This document shows, piece by piece, positions 55,247 to 63,810 of a stretch of DNA of 64,000 nucleotides. Position 1 is the stretch's first letter, and the number at the start of each line of letters is the position of its first letter. A model generated the notes under the pieces. That model was not told the DNA's origin. It saw only the letters and a program-made list of their open reading frames with translations, and ran no database searches. The position numbers and the translations under genes are program-made. Source of the stretch: Methylocystis sp. (GTDB lineage Bacteria; Pseudomonadota; Alphaproteobacteria; Rhizobiales; Beijerinckiaceae); contig JADCCX010000033.1 in assembly GCA_020252485.1 (NCBI GenBank), positions 1 to 64,000 of the forward strand, in the 5' to 3' direction.

Positions 55247-57103
55247 GTGGAATTCCTCGTCATCCAGAGCCTGAACGGGCTGGCCTCGGCTTCGTCGCTT
55301 TTCCTCGTCGCCTCGGGGCTCTCGATCATTTTCGGCGTGACGCGCATCGTCAATTTCGCGCATGGCTCGTTCTATATGCTGGGGGCCTATATCGCCGTCA
55401 CCATCATTGCGGCGATCGGCGGACAGGATGCGCTCGGCTTCTGGACGGGTATCCTGCTCGCGGCCCTGATCGTCGCCCTCATCGGCGCTCTGGTGGAAGT
55501 GGTGATTCTGCGGCGGATCTATGCGGCGCCGGAACTCTTCCAGCTGCTTGCGACCTTCGGCGTGGTGCTGATGATCCAGGACATCACGCTGGCCATCTGG
55601 GGGCCGGAGGACAAGCTGGGGCCCCGCGCGCCGGGCTTCCGCAGCTTCGTGATGATCATGGGCAGCCGCTTTCCAAGCTATGAATTGTTCCTGATCGTGG
55701 TGGGGCCGGTGGTGCTGCTGGCGCTCTGGCTGCTCTTCAACCGCACCCGCTGGGGCACATTGGTGCGGGCAGCAACGCTGGACCGCGAGATGGTGGGCGC
55801 GCTCGGCGTCAATCAGCGCCTGCTGTTCACCTCCGTCTTCATGTTCGGCTCCTTCCTGGCGGGGCTGGGCGGCGCGCTGCAATTGCCGCGCGAGGCTGTG
55901 ACCTTGCACATGGACCTTGCAATGATCACGGAGGTCTTCGTCGTGGTGGTTGTCGGTGGCCTCGGCAGCATCACGGGCGCCTATCTCGCTGCCGTGCTGA
56001 TTGGTCTCGTCCATGCCTTCGGCATCGTGCTGTTTCCGAAGAGCACGCTCGTTCTGGCCTTTCTGGTGATGGCGATCGTGCTGGTGGTGAAACCCTATGG
56101 CCTGCTCGGGCGCAAACCTTCTGGCCATGCGGCGCGCGGTCAGGCCATACCGGAACCGCTGCTTTCGCCCGCTGACCGGCCGACGAAGCTGCTGGGCGCG
56201 GCAGTGCTGGCCGTGCTGATCCTGCTGCCGCCCTTCCTGGGCGATTACGGCGTCACGTTCATGACGGAGCTTGTGATCTTCGCGCTCTTCGCTGCGTCGC
56301 TGCATTTTGTGATGGGGCCGGGCGGCATGCATTCCTTCGGGCATGCGGCCTATTTCGGCCTCGGCGCCTACGGTGCGGCGCTCGCGGTGCAGTGGCTCGC
56401 GGCGCCGATGGCTGTCGGCCTGCTCATCTCGCCGCTCGCAGCAGGGCTTGCAGGCCTGCTGTTCGGCTGGTTCTGCGTGCGTCTTTCGGGCGTCTATCTC
56501 GCCATGTTGACGCTCGCCTTCGCGCAGATCGCCTGGGCGACGGCATTCCAGTGGGTCGAGATCACCGGCGGCGACAACGGCATCCTTGGCGTCTGGCCGA
56601 GCGAATGGGCCAAGCCCAAACTTGTCTATTTCTACCTTGCGCTGGCGCTGGCGGGCGCGGGGATCATGGCGCTCCGGCATCTGATCTTTTCGCCCTTTGG
56701 CTTCGCGCTGAGAGCGAGCCGCGACGCGCTGCTGAGGGCCGAGGCCACGGGCCTCAACGTCCAGCAATTGCAATGGGCGGGCTTCACCATCGCCGCCGTG
56801 CTGGCTGGCCTTGCGGGCGGGCTCTTCGCCTTTTTCAAGGGCTCGGTCTTTCCCACCTATCTGTCGATTCCAAAATCCGTCGATGCGCTCCTGATGGTGC
56901 TGCTGGGCGGCGTGCAGACTGTGAGCGGGCCGATCGCGGGCGCTTTCGTCTTCGCCGGGCTGGAGGAGCAGCTTGTGCGGATCACCGCCTATTGGCGCTT
57001 CGTCCTGGGGCTGATCATCGTTCTGCTGGTGATGCTGTTTCCGAAGGGTCTTGCCGGCAGCGTGCTCGCCTGGCGCGAGCGGCAGAGCGGAGACCGCTCA
57101 TGA
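55247..57103 (+). CDS. Fused LivH-LivM branched-chain-type ABC permease
   Basis: A 618-residue permease that joins both membrane subunits. The LivH half (about residues 1-290) contains FGVTRIVNFAHGSFYMLGAYIA and GGLGSITGAYLAAVLIGL. A linker of about 25 residues follows. The LivM half (about 315-618) contains MHSFGHAAYFGLGAYGAAL, RASRDALLRAEATGLNVQQLQWAGF and LGGVQTVSGPIAGAFVF. The start is GTG. Fusion forms of LivHM are known in alphaproteobacteria. It overlaps the next gene by 4 bp. Confidence 0.93.
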   Translation: MEFLVIQSLNGLASASSLFLVASGLSIIFGVTRIVNFAHGSFYMLGAYIAVTIIAAIGGQDALGFWTGILLAALIVALIGALVEVVILRRIYAAPELFQLLATFGVVLMIQDITLAIWGPEDKLGPRAPGFRSFVMIMGSRFPSYELFLIVVGPVVLLALWLLFNRTRWGTLVRAATLDREMVGALGVNQRLLFTSVFMFGSFLAGLGGALQLPREAVTLHMDLAMITEVFVVVVVGGLGSITGAYLAAVLIGLVHAFGIVLFPKSTLVLAFLVMAIVLVVKPYGLLGRKPSGHAARGQAIPEPLLSPADRPTKLLGAAVLAVLILLPPFLGDYGVTFMTELVIFALFAASLHFVMGPGGMHSFGHAAYFGLGAYGAALAVQWLAAPMAVGLLISPLAAGLAGLLFGWFCVRLSGVYLAMLTLAFAQIAWATAFQWVEITGGDNGILGVWPSEWAKPKLVYFYLALALAGAGIMALRHLIFSPFGFALRASRDALLRAEATGLNVQQLQWAGFTIAAVLAGLAGGLFAFFKGSVFPTYLSIPKSVDALLMVLLGGVQTVSGPIAGAFVFAGLEEQLVRITAYWRFVLGLIIVLLVMLFPKGLAGSVLAWRERQSGDRS

Positions 57104-57864
57104 GCGTGGTTCTCGAGGTGAGCGGCCTGTCGAAGAGCTTCGGCGGCGTGCAGGCCGTCGACGGCGTTTCCTTTGCCGTCTCGGCCGGAGAATTGCTGGC
57201 GCTGATCGGCCCCAATGGCGCGGGCAAGACGACCTGCTTCAATATGCTGAACGGCCAGCTGAAGCCAGACTCGGGCGAGGTGGCGCTGGCCGGTCGCAGG
57301 ATCACCGGCCTGCCGCCCCGCGTCGTGGCGCGAAGCGGCGTGGGCCGCACCTTCCAGATCACCGCCACCTATGGTTCGATGAGCGTGCGCGAGAACGTGC
57401 AGACGGCGCTGATCGCGGGTCATCACGGCGAATGGAGCCTGATGGGCAAAGCGACAGACAAACACCAGGCGGAGGCCGACGCCCTGCTGGACCTCGTCGG
57501 CATGCGGGATCAGGCCGCCCGCGCCTGCGGCGTCCTGGCCTATGGCGACCTGAAGCGCGTCGAGCTTGCGGTGGCGCTCGCCAACGAGCCGCGCCTGCTC
57601 CTGATGGATGAGCCGACCGCCGGCATGGCGCCTAACGAACGCATCGCGCTGATGGATCTGGCGGCGGAGATCGCCAAATCCCGCTCCATCGCCGTGTTGT
57701 TCACCGAGCATGACATGGATGTCGTGTTCCAGCACGCGGACCGCGTGATCGTGCTCGATCGCGGCAAGCTCATCGCCGAGGGGACCGCGCCGGAAGTGCG
57801 GGCCAATCCGCAGGTGCAGGCGGTCTATCTCGGCACCGGCACGACCTATGGGGCGGCCGGATGA
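57100..57864 (+). CDS. livG: Branched-chain-type ABC ATPase (LivG-like)
   Basis: A 254-residue ATPase. Walker A is GPNGAGKTT, the signature region reads LAYGDLKRVELAVAL instead of the usual LSGGQ, Walker B is LLLMDEPTAGMAP and the H-loop is LFTEHDMDVV. This LSYG-type signature is normal for LivG. The start ATG overlaps the permease stop (ATGA). Confidence 0.93.
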   Translation: MSVVLEVSGLSKSFGGVQAVDGVSFAVSAGELLALIGPNGAGKTTCFNMLNGQLKPDSGEVALAGRRITGLPPRVVARSGVGRTFQITATYGSMSVRENVQTALIAGHHGEWSLMGKATDKHQAEADALLDLVGMRDQAARACGVLAYGDLKRVELAVALANEPRLLLMDEPTAGMAPNERIALMDLAAEIAKSRSIAVLFTEHDMDVVFQHADRVIVLDRGKLIAEGTAPEVRANPQVQAVYLGTGTTYGAAG

Positions 57865-58574
57865 CGAACCCGCTCCTCTCGGTCCGCGATCTTCACGCCT
57901 ATTACGGACGCGCCCATATCCTGCAGGGTGTGAGCTTCGCGATGGCTCCCGGCGAAGTGGTGGCGCTGGTGGGACGCAACGGTGCGGGCAAATCGACAAC
58001 GATGAAGACGATCATGGGCCTGGTGCCCGTCTCTTCGGGAGACGTCGCCTTCAATGGTCAGCCGATTGCAGGCCGTGAGCCGTTCGAGATCGCGAGACGC
58101 GGCCTCGGTTACGTGCCGGAAGAGCGGCGCATCTTTTCCGAACTGACGGTGCTGGAGAACCTCGCGGTCGGCGAGCGCCCTCCCCGGCCCGATGCGCCGC
58201 GCTGGACGCCCGAGCAGCTCTTCGTCCTCTTTCCGAATCTCGGGCGCATGCGTGAGAGGCCCGGCGGGCAGATGTCGGGCGGTGAGCAGCAGATGCTGAC
58301 CATCGCCCGGACCCTGATGGGGAACCCCAAGCTGGTGTTGCTCGACGAGCCCTCGGAAGGCCTTGCCCCCGTCATCATCGAGGAGATGGCGAAAGCGATC
58401 CTCAAGCTGAAGACGGAGGGGCTTTCCGTGCTGATCTGCGAGCAGAATCTGCATTTCGCCCGTCTCGTCGCCAGCAGGGCGCTGGTGATGGAAAAGGGCG
58501 TCATCCGCTTCGATGGAGCGATGGAGACGCTGATGACGGACCATTCCATCCGCGAACGCTATTTGGCCGTTTGA
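57861..58574 (+). CDS. livF: Branched-chain-type ABC ATPase (LivF-like)
   Basis: A 237-residue ATPase. Walker A is GRNGAGKST, the Q-loop segment GLGYVPEERRIFSELTVLENL is a LivF mark, the signature is MSGGEQQMLTIARTL and Walker B is LVLLDEPSEGLAP. It overlaps the LivG gene by 4 bp. Last ATPase of the operon; the TctC gene follows after 60 bp. Confidence 0.93.
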   Translation: MTNPLLSVRDLHAYYGRAHILQGVSFAMAPGEVVALVGRNGAGKSTTMKTIMGLVPVSSGDVAFNGQPIAGREPFEIARRGLGYVPEERRIFSELTVLENLAVGERPPRPDAPRWTPEQLFVLFPNLGRMRERPGGQMSGGEQQMLTIARTLMGNPKLVLLDEPSEGLAPVIIEEMAKAILKLKTEGLSVLICEQNLHFARLVASRALVMEKGVIRFDGAMETLMTDHSIRERYLAV

Positions 58575-58634
58575 CGAAACCGCGCTGGCGCTCCACATGT
58601 TAGCCAATACAACAATAAACGGGAGAAAACGACC

Positions 58635-59600
58635 ATGAACATGACACGCCGCAGCACGCTAGCTGGAGCCGCCGCCCTCCTCGCCGCGCCCGCCTTCGCC
58701 CAGAGCTTTCCAACGCGGCCGATCACCCTTGTCGTGCCCTTCGCCGCCGGAGGATCGACCGATGTGGTGGCGCGCATCGTCGGCCAGAAGATGAGCGAGA
58801 TCCTCGGCCAGCAGGTCGTGATCGAGAACCGTGCAGGCGCTGGCGGCAACATCGGCGCCGCCGCCGTCGCGAAAGCCGCGCCGGATGGCTATACGATCCT
58901 GATGGGCACGATCTCGACCCATACGCTCAACCCGATCATGGGCAAGACCAAGCCCTATGATCCGGTGAAGGATTTCGCCCCGATCACGCTGCTCGTGAAT
59001 GTGCCGAACGTGCTGGTGGTGCATGAATCGCTAGGCGTGAACTCGGTGCAGGAATTGATCGCGCTGCTCAAGAAGGAGCCCGGCAAGCACAGCTACGCCT
59101 CCTCGGGCAACGGCACCCCGCTGCATGTCTCCGGCGAGCTTTTCAAGCGCATGACCGGCACGGACATGCAGCATGTGCCCTATCGCGGTGCAGGCCCTGC
59201 GATGAACGATCTGGTCGGCGGGCAGATCAAGATCATGTTCGACAATCTGCCGGCCTCGGCCCCGTTCATCCGGCAGGGGCAGATCAAGGCGCTTGCGGTC
59301 ACGGTGAAGGAGCGCGTGCCGGGCTTTGATATCCCCTCGATGGCGGAAGCCGGATTGAAGGATTACGAGACCTATTCGTGGAATGCGCTCTTCGCGCCGG
59401 CCAACACGCCGCCGGATGTGATCGCCAAAATCAATGCCGCCGCGAATGCCGCGATCAAGGACCCGGCTGTGCAGAACCGCTTGCGGGAGCTCTCCGCCGT
59501 CACCGTCGGTTCGACGCCCGAACAATTGGCCGAGCATGTGAAGCGGGAGCTGGCGATCTGGGAGCCGGTGATCAAGGCCGCCCAGATTTCGATCGACTGA
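58635..59600 (+). CDS. TctC-type tripartite tricarboxylate transporter binding protein
   Basis: A 321-residue Bug-family periplasmic protein. A Tat-like leader (MTRRSTLAGAAALLAAP) with cleavage after AFAQ is followed by FPTRPITLVVPFAAGGSTDVVAR, ENRAGAGGNIGA and PYRGAGPAMNDLVGGQ. GGGAGAAAA precedes the ATG. It may be co-transcribed with the liv-type operon 60 bp upstream. No TctAB partner is present here. Confidence 0.9.
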   Translation: MNMTRRSTLAGAAALLAAPAFAQSFPTRPITLVVPFAAGGSTDVVARIVGQKMSEILGQQVVIENRAGAGGNIGAAAVAKAAPDGYTILMGTISTHTLNPIMGKTKPYDPVKDFAPITLLVNVPNVLVVHESLGVNSVQELIALLKKEPGKHSYASSGNGTPLHVSGELFKRMTGTDMQHVPYRGAGPAMNDLVGGQIKIMFDNLPASAPFIRQGQIKALAVTVKERVPGFDIPSMAEAGLKDYETYSWNALFAPANTPPDVIAKINAAANAAIKDPAVQNRLRELSAVTVGSTPEQLAEHVKRELAIWEPVIKAAQISID

Positions 59601-59666
59601 GCGATATCAGTGGATCACCGATTGCCGCCCTTCGACAACAGTGAATGAACAGGTTAGGCCGACGTC

Positions 59667-60023
59667 ATGCGCCGGCTCTTCACCGCATTCCAGAACTCGC
59701 GCCGGGCGCTGGGAAGGGCGTTCCGCACCGAAGCAGCGCTCCGGCAGGAGCTTTACGTCCTGCTGGTGGCCACGCCTTTCGCCTTCATCATCACGCCCGA
59801 CCCCTGGCGGCGGGCTGAACTGGCCGGCATGATCATTCTGGTCATGGCCATCGAACTCCTCAACACGGCCATCGAAAAACTCTGCGACCGCCTGCATTCG
59901 GAGCGGCACGACAGCATCGGCTATGTGAAGGATCTGGGCTCCGCGGCGGTGCTGATGACCATCCTGCTCGCCAGCTTCATGTGGGCCGTCGCACTCTGGC
60001 AATGGCTGGAGAGGGTGCTTTGA
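59667..60023 (+). CDS. dgkA: Diacylglycerol kinase
   Basis: A 118-residue integral membrane kinase that recycles diacylglycerol to phosphatidic acid. Three membrane helices are evident, with the family block FRTEAALRQELYVLL, MAIELLNTAIEKLCDR holding the catalytic Glu, and DLGSAAVLM. Length is as usual. It stands alone, convergent with tRNA-Tyr. Confidence 0.93.
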   Translation: MRRLFTAFQNSRRALGRAFRTEAALRQELYVLLVATPFAFIITPDPWRRAELAGMIILVMAIELLNTAIEKLCDRLHSERHDSIGYVKDLGSAAVLMTILLASFMWAVALWQWLERVL

Positions 60024-60044
60024 CCGGCAGCCCGAACGGAGGGT

Positions 60045-60129
60045 TGGTGGGAGAAGCAGGACTCGAACCTGCGAAGGCGTAGCCAGCGGATTTACAGTCC
60101 GCCCCCTTTGCCGCTCGGGACATTCTCCC
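60045..60129 (-). tRNA. tRNA-Tyr (GTA)
   Basis: An 85-nt class II tRNA with encoded CCA. Acceptor stem GGGAGAA / TTCTCCC, anticodon loop CTGTAAATC giving GTA, long variable arm, and T-arm CGCAGGTTCGAGTCCTGC. No integrated element is seen next to it. Confidence 0.96.
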
Positions 60130-60203
60130 AACGCCAACAGCGTTGACGGAGGCGCTTATGGGTAAGGCCTGACGCCATGTCAACAACCAAGCGGTGAAGC
60201 CAC

Positions 60204-60420
60204 GGCCCTGAACTCGGGTTAACGGTTGCCTCCGCGAGCACCCATCCTGCCCCCTTGCGGGGCGGGCGGCCCGGACCCCGGACTTGATCCGGGGGAAGGG
60301 CCGGGTGGGGGGCGTTTTCTCATTCTCATGCTCATGATCACCCCTCCCCGGCGGCTTTCGCCGCCGACCCTCCCCGTCAAGGGGAGGGATGGAGCCCGCA
60401 TGTTAACCCGGATTCAGAGC
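60204..60420 (-). repeat. Dispersed palindromic repeat, copy B
   Basis: The same element as at 53722 and 62623, in opposite orientation. It reads ggccctgaactcggg at the left edge, with gcccccttgcggggcgggc, ccggacttgatccgggg and ccctccccgtcaaggggaggg, and ends at cccggattc. It fills most of the 355-bp gap (60134-60488) between tRNA-Tyr and rlmB. Confidence 0.85.
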
Positions 60421-60488
60421 CCTGGCAGCGAAGCCGGCTCTGGTTTTGCGGATTGACAATCCTTGCGGCGAAGACCACCCAAAAGCTT

Positions 60489-61289
60489 ATGAACAAGGAC
60501 TTCAAGCCCACCCTGCTGCGCCCGGGCAAGCCCGCGCACCGGCGTTTTCATAACAAGCCGCCGAAATCCGCGCTGGGAACGCGCGACGACGGCAACCATG
60601 TGCTCTACGGCATTCATACCGTGGCCGAGGCGCTGAAGAACCCGGCGCGCCGCTTCGTCAAGCTCGTCGGCACCGAAAACGGGATCCTCCGCCTGCAGGA
60701 AGGCGGCCCGCTTCCGCTGAAAGCCGATATCGTCAAGCCTGAAGACATCAACCGGCAATTGCCGAAGGATGCGGTGCATCAGGGCGTGCTGCTCATCGCC
60801 GAACCGCTGGAGCCGCTGGCGATTGGCGATGTGCCGGCGGATGCGCTGCTCGTGGCGCTCGACCAGGTGACGGATCCGCACAATGTCGGCGCGGTGCTGC
60901 GTTCTGCGGCGGCATTTGGCGTGGCCGCCATGCTCGTCACCGGGCGGCACAGCCCGGAGGTCACCGGCGTGCTCGCCAAGGCGGCCTCAGGCGCGCTGGA
61001 GCATGTGCCCTTCGTCGAGGTGAAGAACCTCGCCAAGGCGCTCGATGCGCTGGGCGAGCGCGGTTTCCTGCGTGTCGGACTGGATTCGGATGGCGCGACA
61101 CCGCTCGGTGAGGTCTCGTTCCGCCGCCCGCTCTGCCTGGTTCTGGGCGCGGAGGGCAAGGGTCTGCGTCCCGTCACGCAGGCAAGCTGCGACGTGATCG
61201 CACGATTGCCGATGCCGGGCGCGATCCGCTCCCTCAATGTGTCGAATGCGGCGGCGATCAGCCTCTATGCGGTCACGCAGTCGCTCTGA
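60489..61289 (+). CDS. rlmB: 23S rRNA 2'-O-ribose methyltransferase (RlmB-like)
   Basis: A 266-residue SpoU-family enzyme. The N-terminal substrate domain opens LYGIHTVAEALKNPARR. The knotted catalytic domain has motif 1 DPHNVGAVLRSAAAFG, motif 2 LVLGAEGKGL and motif 3 SLNVSNAAAISLY. It methylates a ribose in 23S rRNA (G2251 in E. coli). ATG 60489 is preferred to an in-frame TTG at 60453. It follows repeat copy B directly. Confidence 0.9.
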   Translation: MNKDFKPTLLRPGKPAHRRFHNKPPKSALGTRDDGNHVLYGIHTVAEALKNPARRFVKLVGTENGILRLQEGGPLPLKADIVKPEDINRQLPKDAVHQGVLLIAEPLEPLAIGDVPADALLVALDQVTDPHNVGAVLRSAAAFGVAAMLVTGRHSPEVTGVLAKAASGALEHVPFVEVKNLAKALDALGERGFLRVGLDSDGATPLGEVSFRRPLCLVLGAEGKGLRPVTQASCDVIARLPMPGAIRSLNVSNAAAISLYAVTQSL

Positions 61290-61305
61290 AGCGCCGATTC
61301 TGCCC

Positions 61306-61324
61306 GGGCGGAATGCATCCGCCC
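61306..61324. terminator. Bidirectional terminator-like hairpin
   Basis: A perfect 7-bp stem gggcgga / tccgccc around a 5-base loop lies between the convergent rlmB and 231-codon-frame gene, 17 bp after the rlmB stop. No T-run is present, so it is a moderate candidate. Confidence 0.45.
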
Positions 61325-61331
61325 CGTGTGT

Positions 61332-62012
61332 TCACTTGATGTGCCGCACATGCGGATCGGCGCTTCCCCGGTTGTCCGCGACCACGTTTCCCTTTCGGTC
61401 CAACCAGATGATCCGCGGTTCGGTGTTGACAACCTCCCGCACTCTCTCGCCCTGCGTCAGCTTGACCGGCCGCTGCATGTGACGCGTCGGGGCATCTCCG
61501 ATGATCTGGAAGGTCGGCGGCGCATAGGGAGGATTGACCGGGAAAGACGCAATCGGCAATTGCCGCTGCTTCAAATACCGCCGCGGCACCGGGGCCGGCA
61601 AGGCCTGATTCTGCAAGGCGGTCAGCTGCCCGGCCCACGGCGGGTCATCGGCGCCGCCGAAAATCCAGCGGCCGCCCCACCAGCGCCGCGGCAGATAGGC
61701 ACCGCCATAGCCGACATAGGGCAGATAGTCCCGGCCACGGTAGAAGGGGCGGCCATAGGGCAGATATTCCCGGCCACCGTAGTGGGGGCGGCCATACACC
61801 CGGCCCGGCCGATACCCAACATGGGCCGGCGCGAAACGGGGCGTGAAAGCCGCACGCGCCGCGACTGGATAGGCAACCCCCGACGAAACAGCGGCTCGCG
61901 CCGGAGCGGCAGCAGGCGGGGCGCCTGTCGGCCCTGCGGCCAGACCGGCATTGGATGCGAAGATGGTGACGGACAGGGCGAGCGACGAGGCGGCGAAACG
62001 AAAGGGCTGCAT
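61332..62012 (-). CDS. Hypothetical secreted Gly/Tyr/Arg-rich protein
   Basis: A 226-residue protein with a signal peptide (hydrophobic from about residue 8 to 25, cleavage near GLAAG). An Ala/Pro-rich stretch and a low-complexity part rich in Gly, Tyr, Arg and Pro with repeated GRxYLPYG-type units follow (about residues 70-115). The C-terminal part EPRIIWLDRKGNVVADN looks folded. I do not recognise a family. Likely periplasmic or surface-located. The ATG 62012 has GGAG 9 bp upstream; a GTG at 62027 is less likely. Confidence 0.65.
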   Translation of the reverse strand: MQPFRFAASSLALSVTIFASNAGLAAGPTGAPPAAAPARAAVSSGVAYPVAARAAFTPRFAPAHVGYRPGRVYGRPHYGGREYLPYGRPFYRGRDYLPYVGYGGAYLPRRWWGGRWIFGGADDPPWAGQLTALQNQALPAPVPRRYLKQRQLPIASFPVNPPYAPPTFQIIGDAPTRHMQRPVKLTQGERVREVVNTEPRIIWLDRKGNVVADNRGSADPHVRHIK

Positions 62013-62104
62013 GGCAGCATACTCCACAAGCGGGCGGCCTCCTCGCTTGGAAGCAATGTTAACAGAAGGTTACCAAAGGTAAAGCGGCTCTGCAGGCGGA
62101 GCGG

Positions 62105-62473
62105 TCAATGAACCAGAATGACGATCAGGGCGGCGCCAAGCAGCACGGCTGCGGCCCACGCCATGCGGTTGGCCCATTTCAGCAGCGCGAAGCGCCGCGC
62201 ATCAGTGATCCAAACAGCAGCGATGTCGTCCGCCGGACGTTCGCGCTTGTCGAGCATGATCCAGACCTCTGTCCGCTTGAAGGTCGCGGGCGAGGCGTAA
62301 TGGGCCTTGAGGATCAGCGCCATCGCTGTCAGCAGGCATCCGATGCCGCCCGCCTCGAAGACACTGCCGATGTTGCCGGCAAGGCTGATCATCACGCAGG
62401 CGACAGCCAAAGCGGCAAAGCCGCATCCGCGCGCGATCGAAAGGTCAGCGAGACGCCTGATCAGATCCTGCAT
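62105..62473 (-). CDS. Small inner-membrane protein of unknown function
   Basis: A 122-residue protein with three hydrophobic segments (about residues 18-34, 38-54 and 101-120). A soluble loop between the second and third contains KRTEVWIMLDKRERPADDIA. The ATG at 62473 is preceded by GGAGAG; the longer reading to 62560 is not supported by a ribosome site. No family recognised. The next upstream DNA holds repeat copy C. Confidence 0.6.
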   Translation of the reverse strand: MQDLIRRLADLSIARGCGFAALAVACVMISLAGNIGSVFEAGGIGCLLTAMALILKAHYASPATFKRTEVWIMLDKRERPADDIAAVWITDARRFALLKWANRMAWAAAVLLGAALIVILVH

Positions 62474-62622
62474 CGACCACTCTCCATCCTGAAACGAAAA
62501 GCACGAAGTTATGCGGAGAGATTGAATGCTGGGCCCCAACAATGCCATCCGCAAAATCACGGGGATGGTCAGCAGAAGAGATCAAGAAGTTTTGACGGAC
62601 TGGCGGGCGCCGCCAAGGCTAT

Positions 62623-62826
62623 GAATCCGGGTTGACATGCGGGCTCCATCCCTCCCCTTGACGGGGAGGGTCGGCGGCGAAAGCCGCCGGGGAGGGGTGG
62701 GTGAAAATGAGAAAAAGCCCCCCACCCGGCCCTTCCCCCGGATCAAGTCCGGGGTCCGGGCCACCCGCCCCGCAAGGGGGCAGGATGGGCGCTCGTACAG
62801 GCAAGCGTTAACCCGAGTTCAGGGCC
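62623..62826 (+). repeat. Dispersed palindromic repeat, copy C
   Basis: The third copy of the element, same orientation as copy A. It runs from gaatccgggttgaca to ccgagttcagggc. It contains the ccctccccttgacggggaggg stem, a perfect gtcggcggcgaaagccgccgg stem, the cccggatcaagtccgggg stem also seen in copy B, and the ccccgcaaggggg stem. Confidence 0.85.
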
Positions 62827-62848
62827 GTGCGGGCGCCGCCAATTACTA

Positions 62849-63008
62849 GGGCGAAGACTCAACAATGGAGGGCGTTTTGACGGGATCAGGGGCCAAAAAT
62901 GACCGCAATCAGCTCGCCGCCTTGACGTCCGTCAAGGCCAGAGGCGGTTGTGAGGCAGTTTTGGCCCCTCATCCCGTCAAAACGCCCTCCATTGATGAGT
63001 CTTCGCCC
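62849..63008. mobile_element. MITE-like palindromic element with TA duplication
   Basis: A 160-bp element whose ends are inverted repeats of about 50 bp (62849-62898 and 62959-63008, about two mismatches). It begins gggcgaagactca, is flanked by TA on both sides (62847-62848, 63009-63010), and its 60-bp centre contains the smaller palindrome ccttgac-gtcc-gtcaagg. No coding capacity. TA duplication points to an IS630/Tc1-mariner-type transposase acting in trans. Confidence 0.7.
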
Positions 63009-63376
63009 TATCCGGACTGTGCGATATTCATGATTGTCGGCACAGTGATCAGCACCATGAAGGCCAGCCATATTCCGAAAGACGCCGCATCGGAATACCG
63101 CATGCCGCGCGCCCGCTCATAGAGCGCGGCCGGAATCCCGGCGAACATGATCGACAGGGTCGAAACGGCCAGTGAGGTCAGATAGCTGATGACGATAGGC
63201 GACGAGGTGAAGAACGTGACCTGCACGAACGGGTCCAGAAGCAATCGAGCAGGCAGATAATAGGGCGAAAAGTGCATGCCGTTGGCGGCGCCCATGCCGA
63301 GGATGCCGACTATATACGCATCACGCCGCATTATGTCAGCGCGATCGGCCGTCTCTATGGGATCGTTGTTCGCCAT
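63008..63376 (-). CDS. Small membrane protein of unknown function
   Basis: A 122-residue protein with a short hydrophilic N-terminus and probably three hydrophobic segments (about 22-40, 58-80 and 100-118). Family not recognised. Its stop codon (TAG, 63008-63010) is made of the TA target duplication plus the first base of the MITE. It lies 9 bp after the YggT-like gene and is likely in the same operon. Confidence 0.6.
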   Translation of the reverse strand: MANNDPIETADRADIMRRDAYIVGILGMGAANGMHFSPYYLPARLLLDPFVQVTFFTSSPIVISYLTSLAVSTLSIMFAGIPAALYERARGMRYSDAASFGIWLAFMVLITVPTIMNIAQSG

Positions 63377-63385
63377 TGTTTGCCT

Positions 63386-63691
63386 TCAGCCTATGATTGC
63401 CGGCGCGAGGCCATACATCCGCATGACGACGTAGAGCACGATGCGGCTCACGAAGAGCCATAGAAACGCAAAGATGTAGATCAGCCGTTCCGGCACGTTG
63501 GCAGGCGTGATGAAGGCCGTCGCATTCACGATGGGGTCCGTGATCTGCTTGAACACGCGCCACACAACCTTGTCGCTGTCGGGCGGAAAGGCCAGCGACA
63601 GCAGGAAGCGCCCTATGACGGTATACATCATCATGGCGATGGCGAGGTTGGGCAGTTGGTAGGCCCAGAATGAACCCTCGACGTCGGTCAT
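63386..63691 (-). CDS. YggT family-like membrane protein
   Basis: A 101-residue protein. It has an N-terminal helix with RFLLSLAFPPDSDKVVWRVFKQITDPIV, which resembles the YggT/Ycf19 pattern (hydrophobic helix, Phe-Pro-Pro, then a conserved Asp-Pro), and a second helix near residues 72-90. ATG 63691 (MTDVEG) fits better than the upstream ATG 63736. It is the second gene after the symporter on the minus strand. Function of YggT proteins is not well defined (shape and osmotic roles suggested). Confidence 0.6.
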   Translation of the reverse strand: MTDVEGSFWAYQLPNLAIAMMMYTVIGRFLLSLAFPPDSDKVVWRVFKQITDPIVNATAFITPANVPERLIYIFAFLWLFVSRIVLYVVMRMYGLAPAIIG

Positions 63692-63760
63692 AACCCTGGC
63701 CTTATCATTGCTCCGGCTTAATGCGGCGCGATCCATTAGAGCATACTGTAATAAGATGGA

Positions 63761-63787
63761 AAGGGCAGAGCTTGCGGCTCCGCCCTT
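63761..63787 (-). terminator. Terminator-like hairpin after the symporter gene
   Basis: aagggc-a-gagc / gctc-c-gccctt forms a 10-bp stem with one mismatch. It lies 24 bp after the symporter stop on the minus strand. No strong T-run follows. Confidence 0.45.
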
Positions 63788-63810
63788 CCCGATTGCATCA
63801 ATAACCAGAC

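Noticed and set aside
55205-56773. A 522-codon open frame on the minus strand opposite the LivHM fusion
   Set aside because: Strongly His/Gln/Arg-biased composition and full overlap with conserved permease motifs show it is a shadow.
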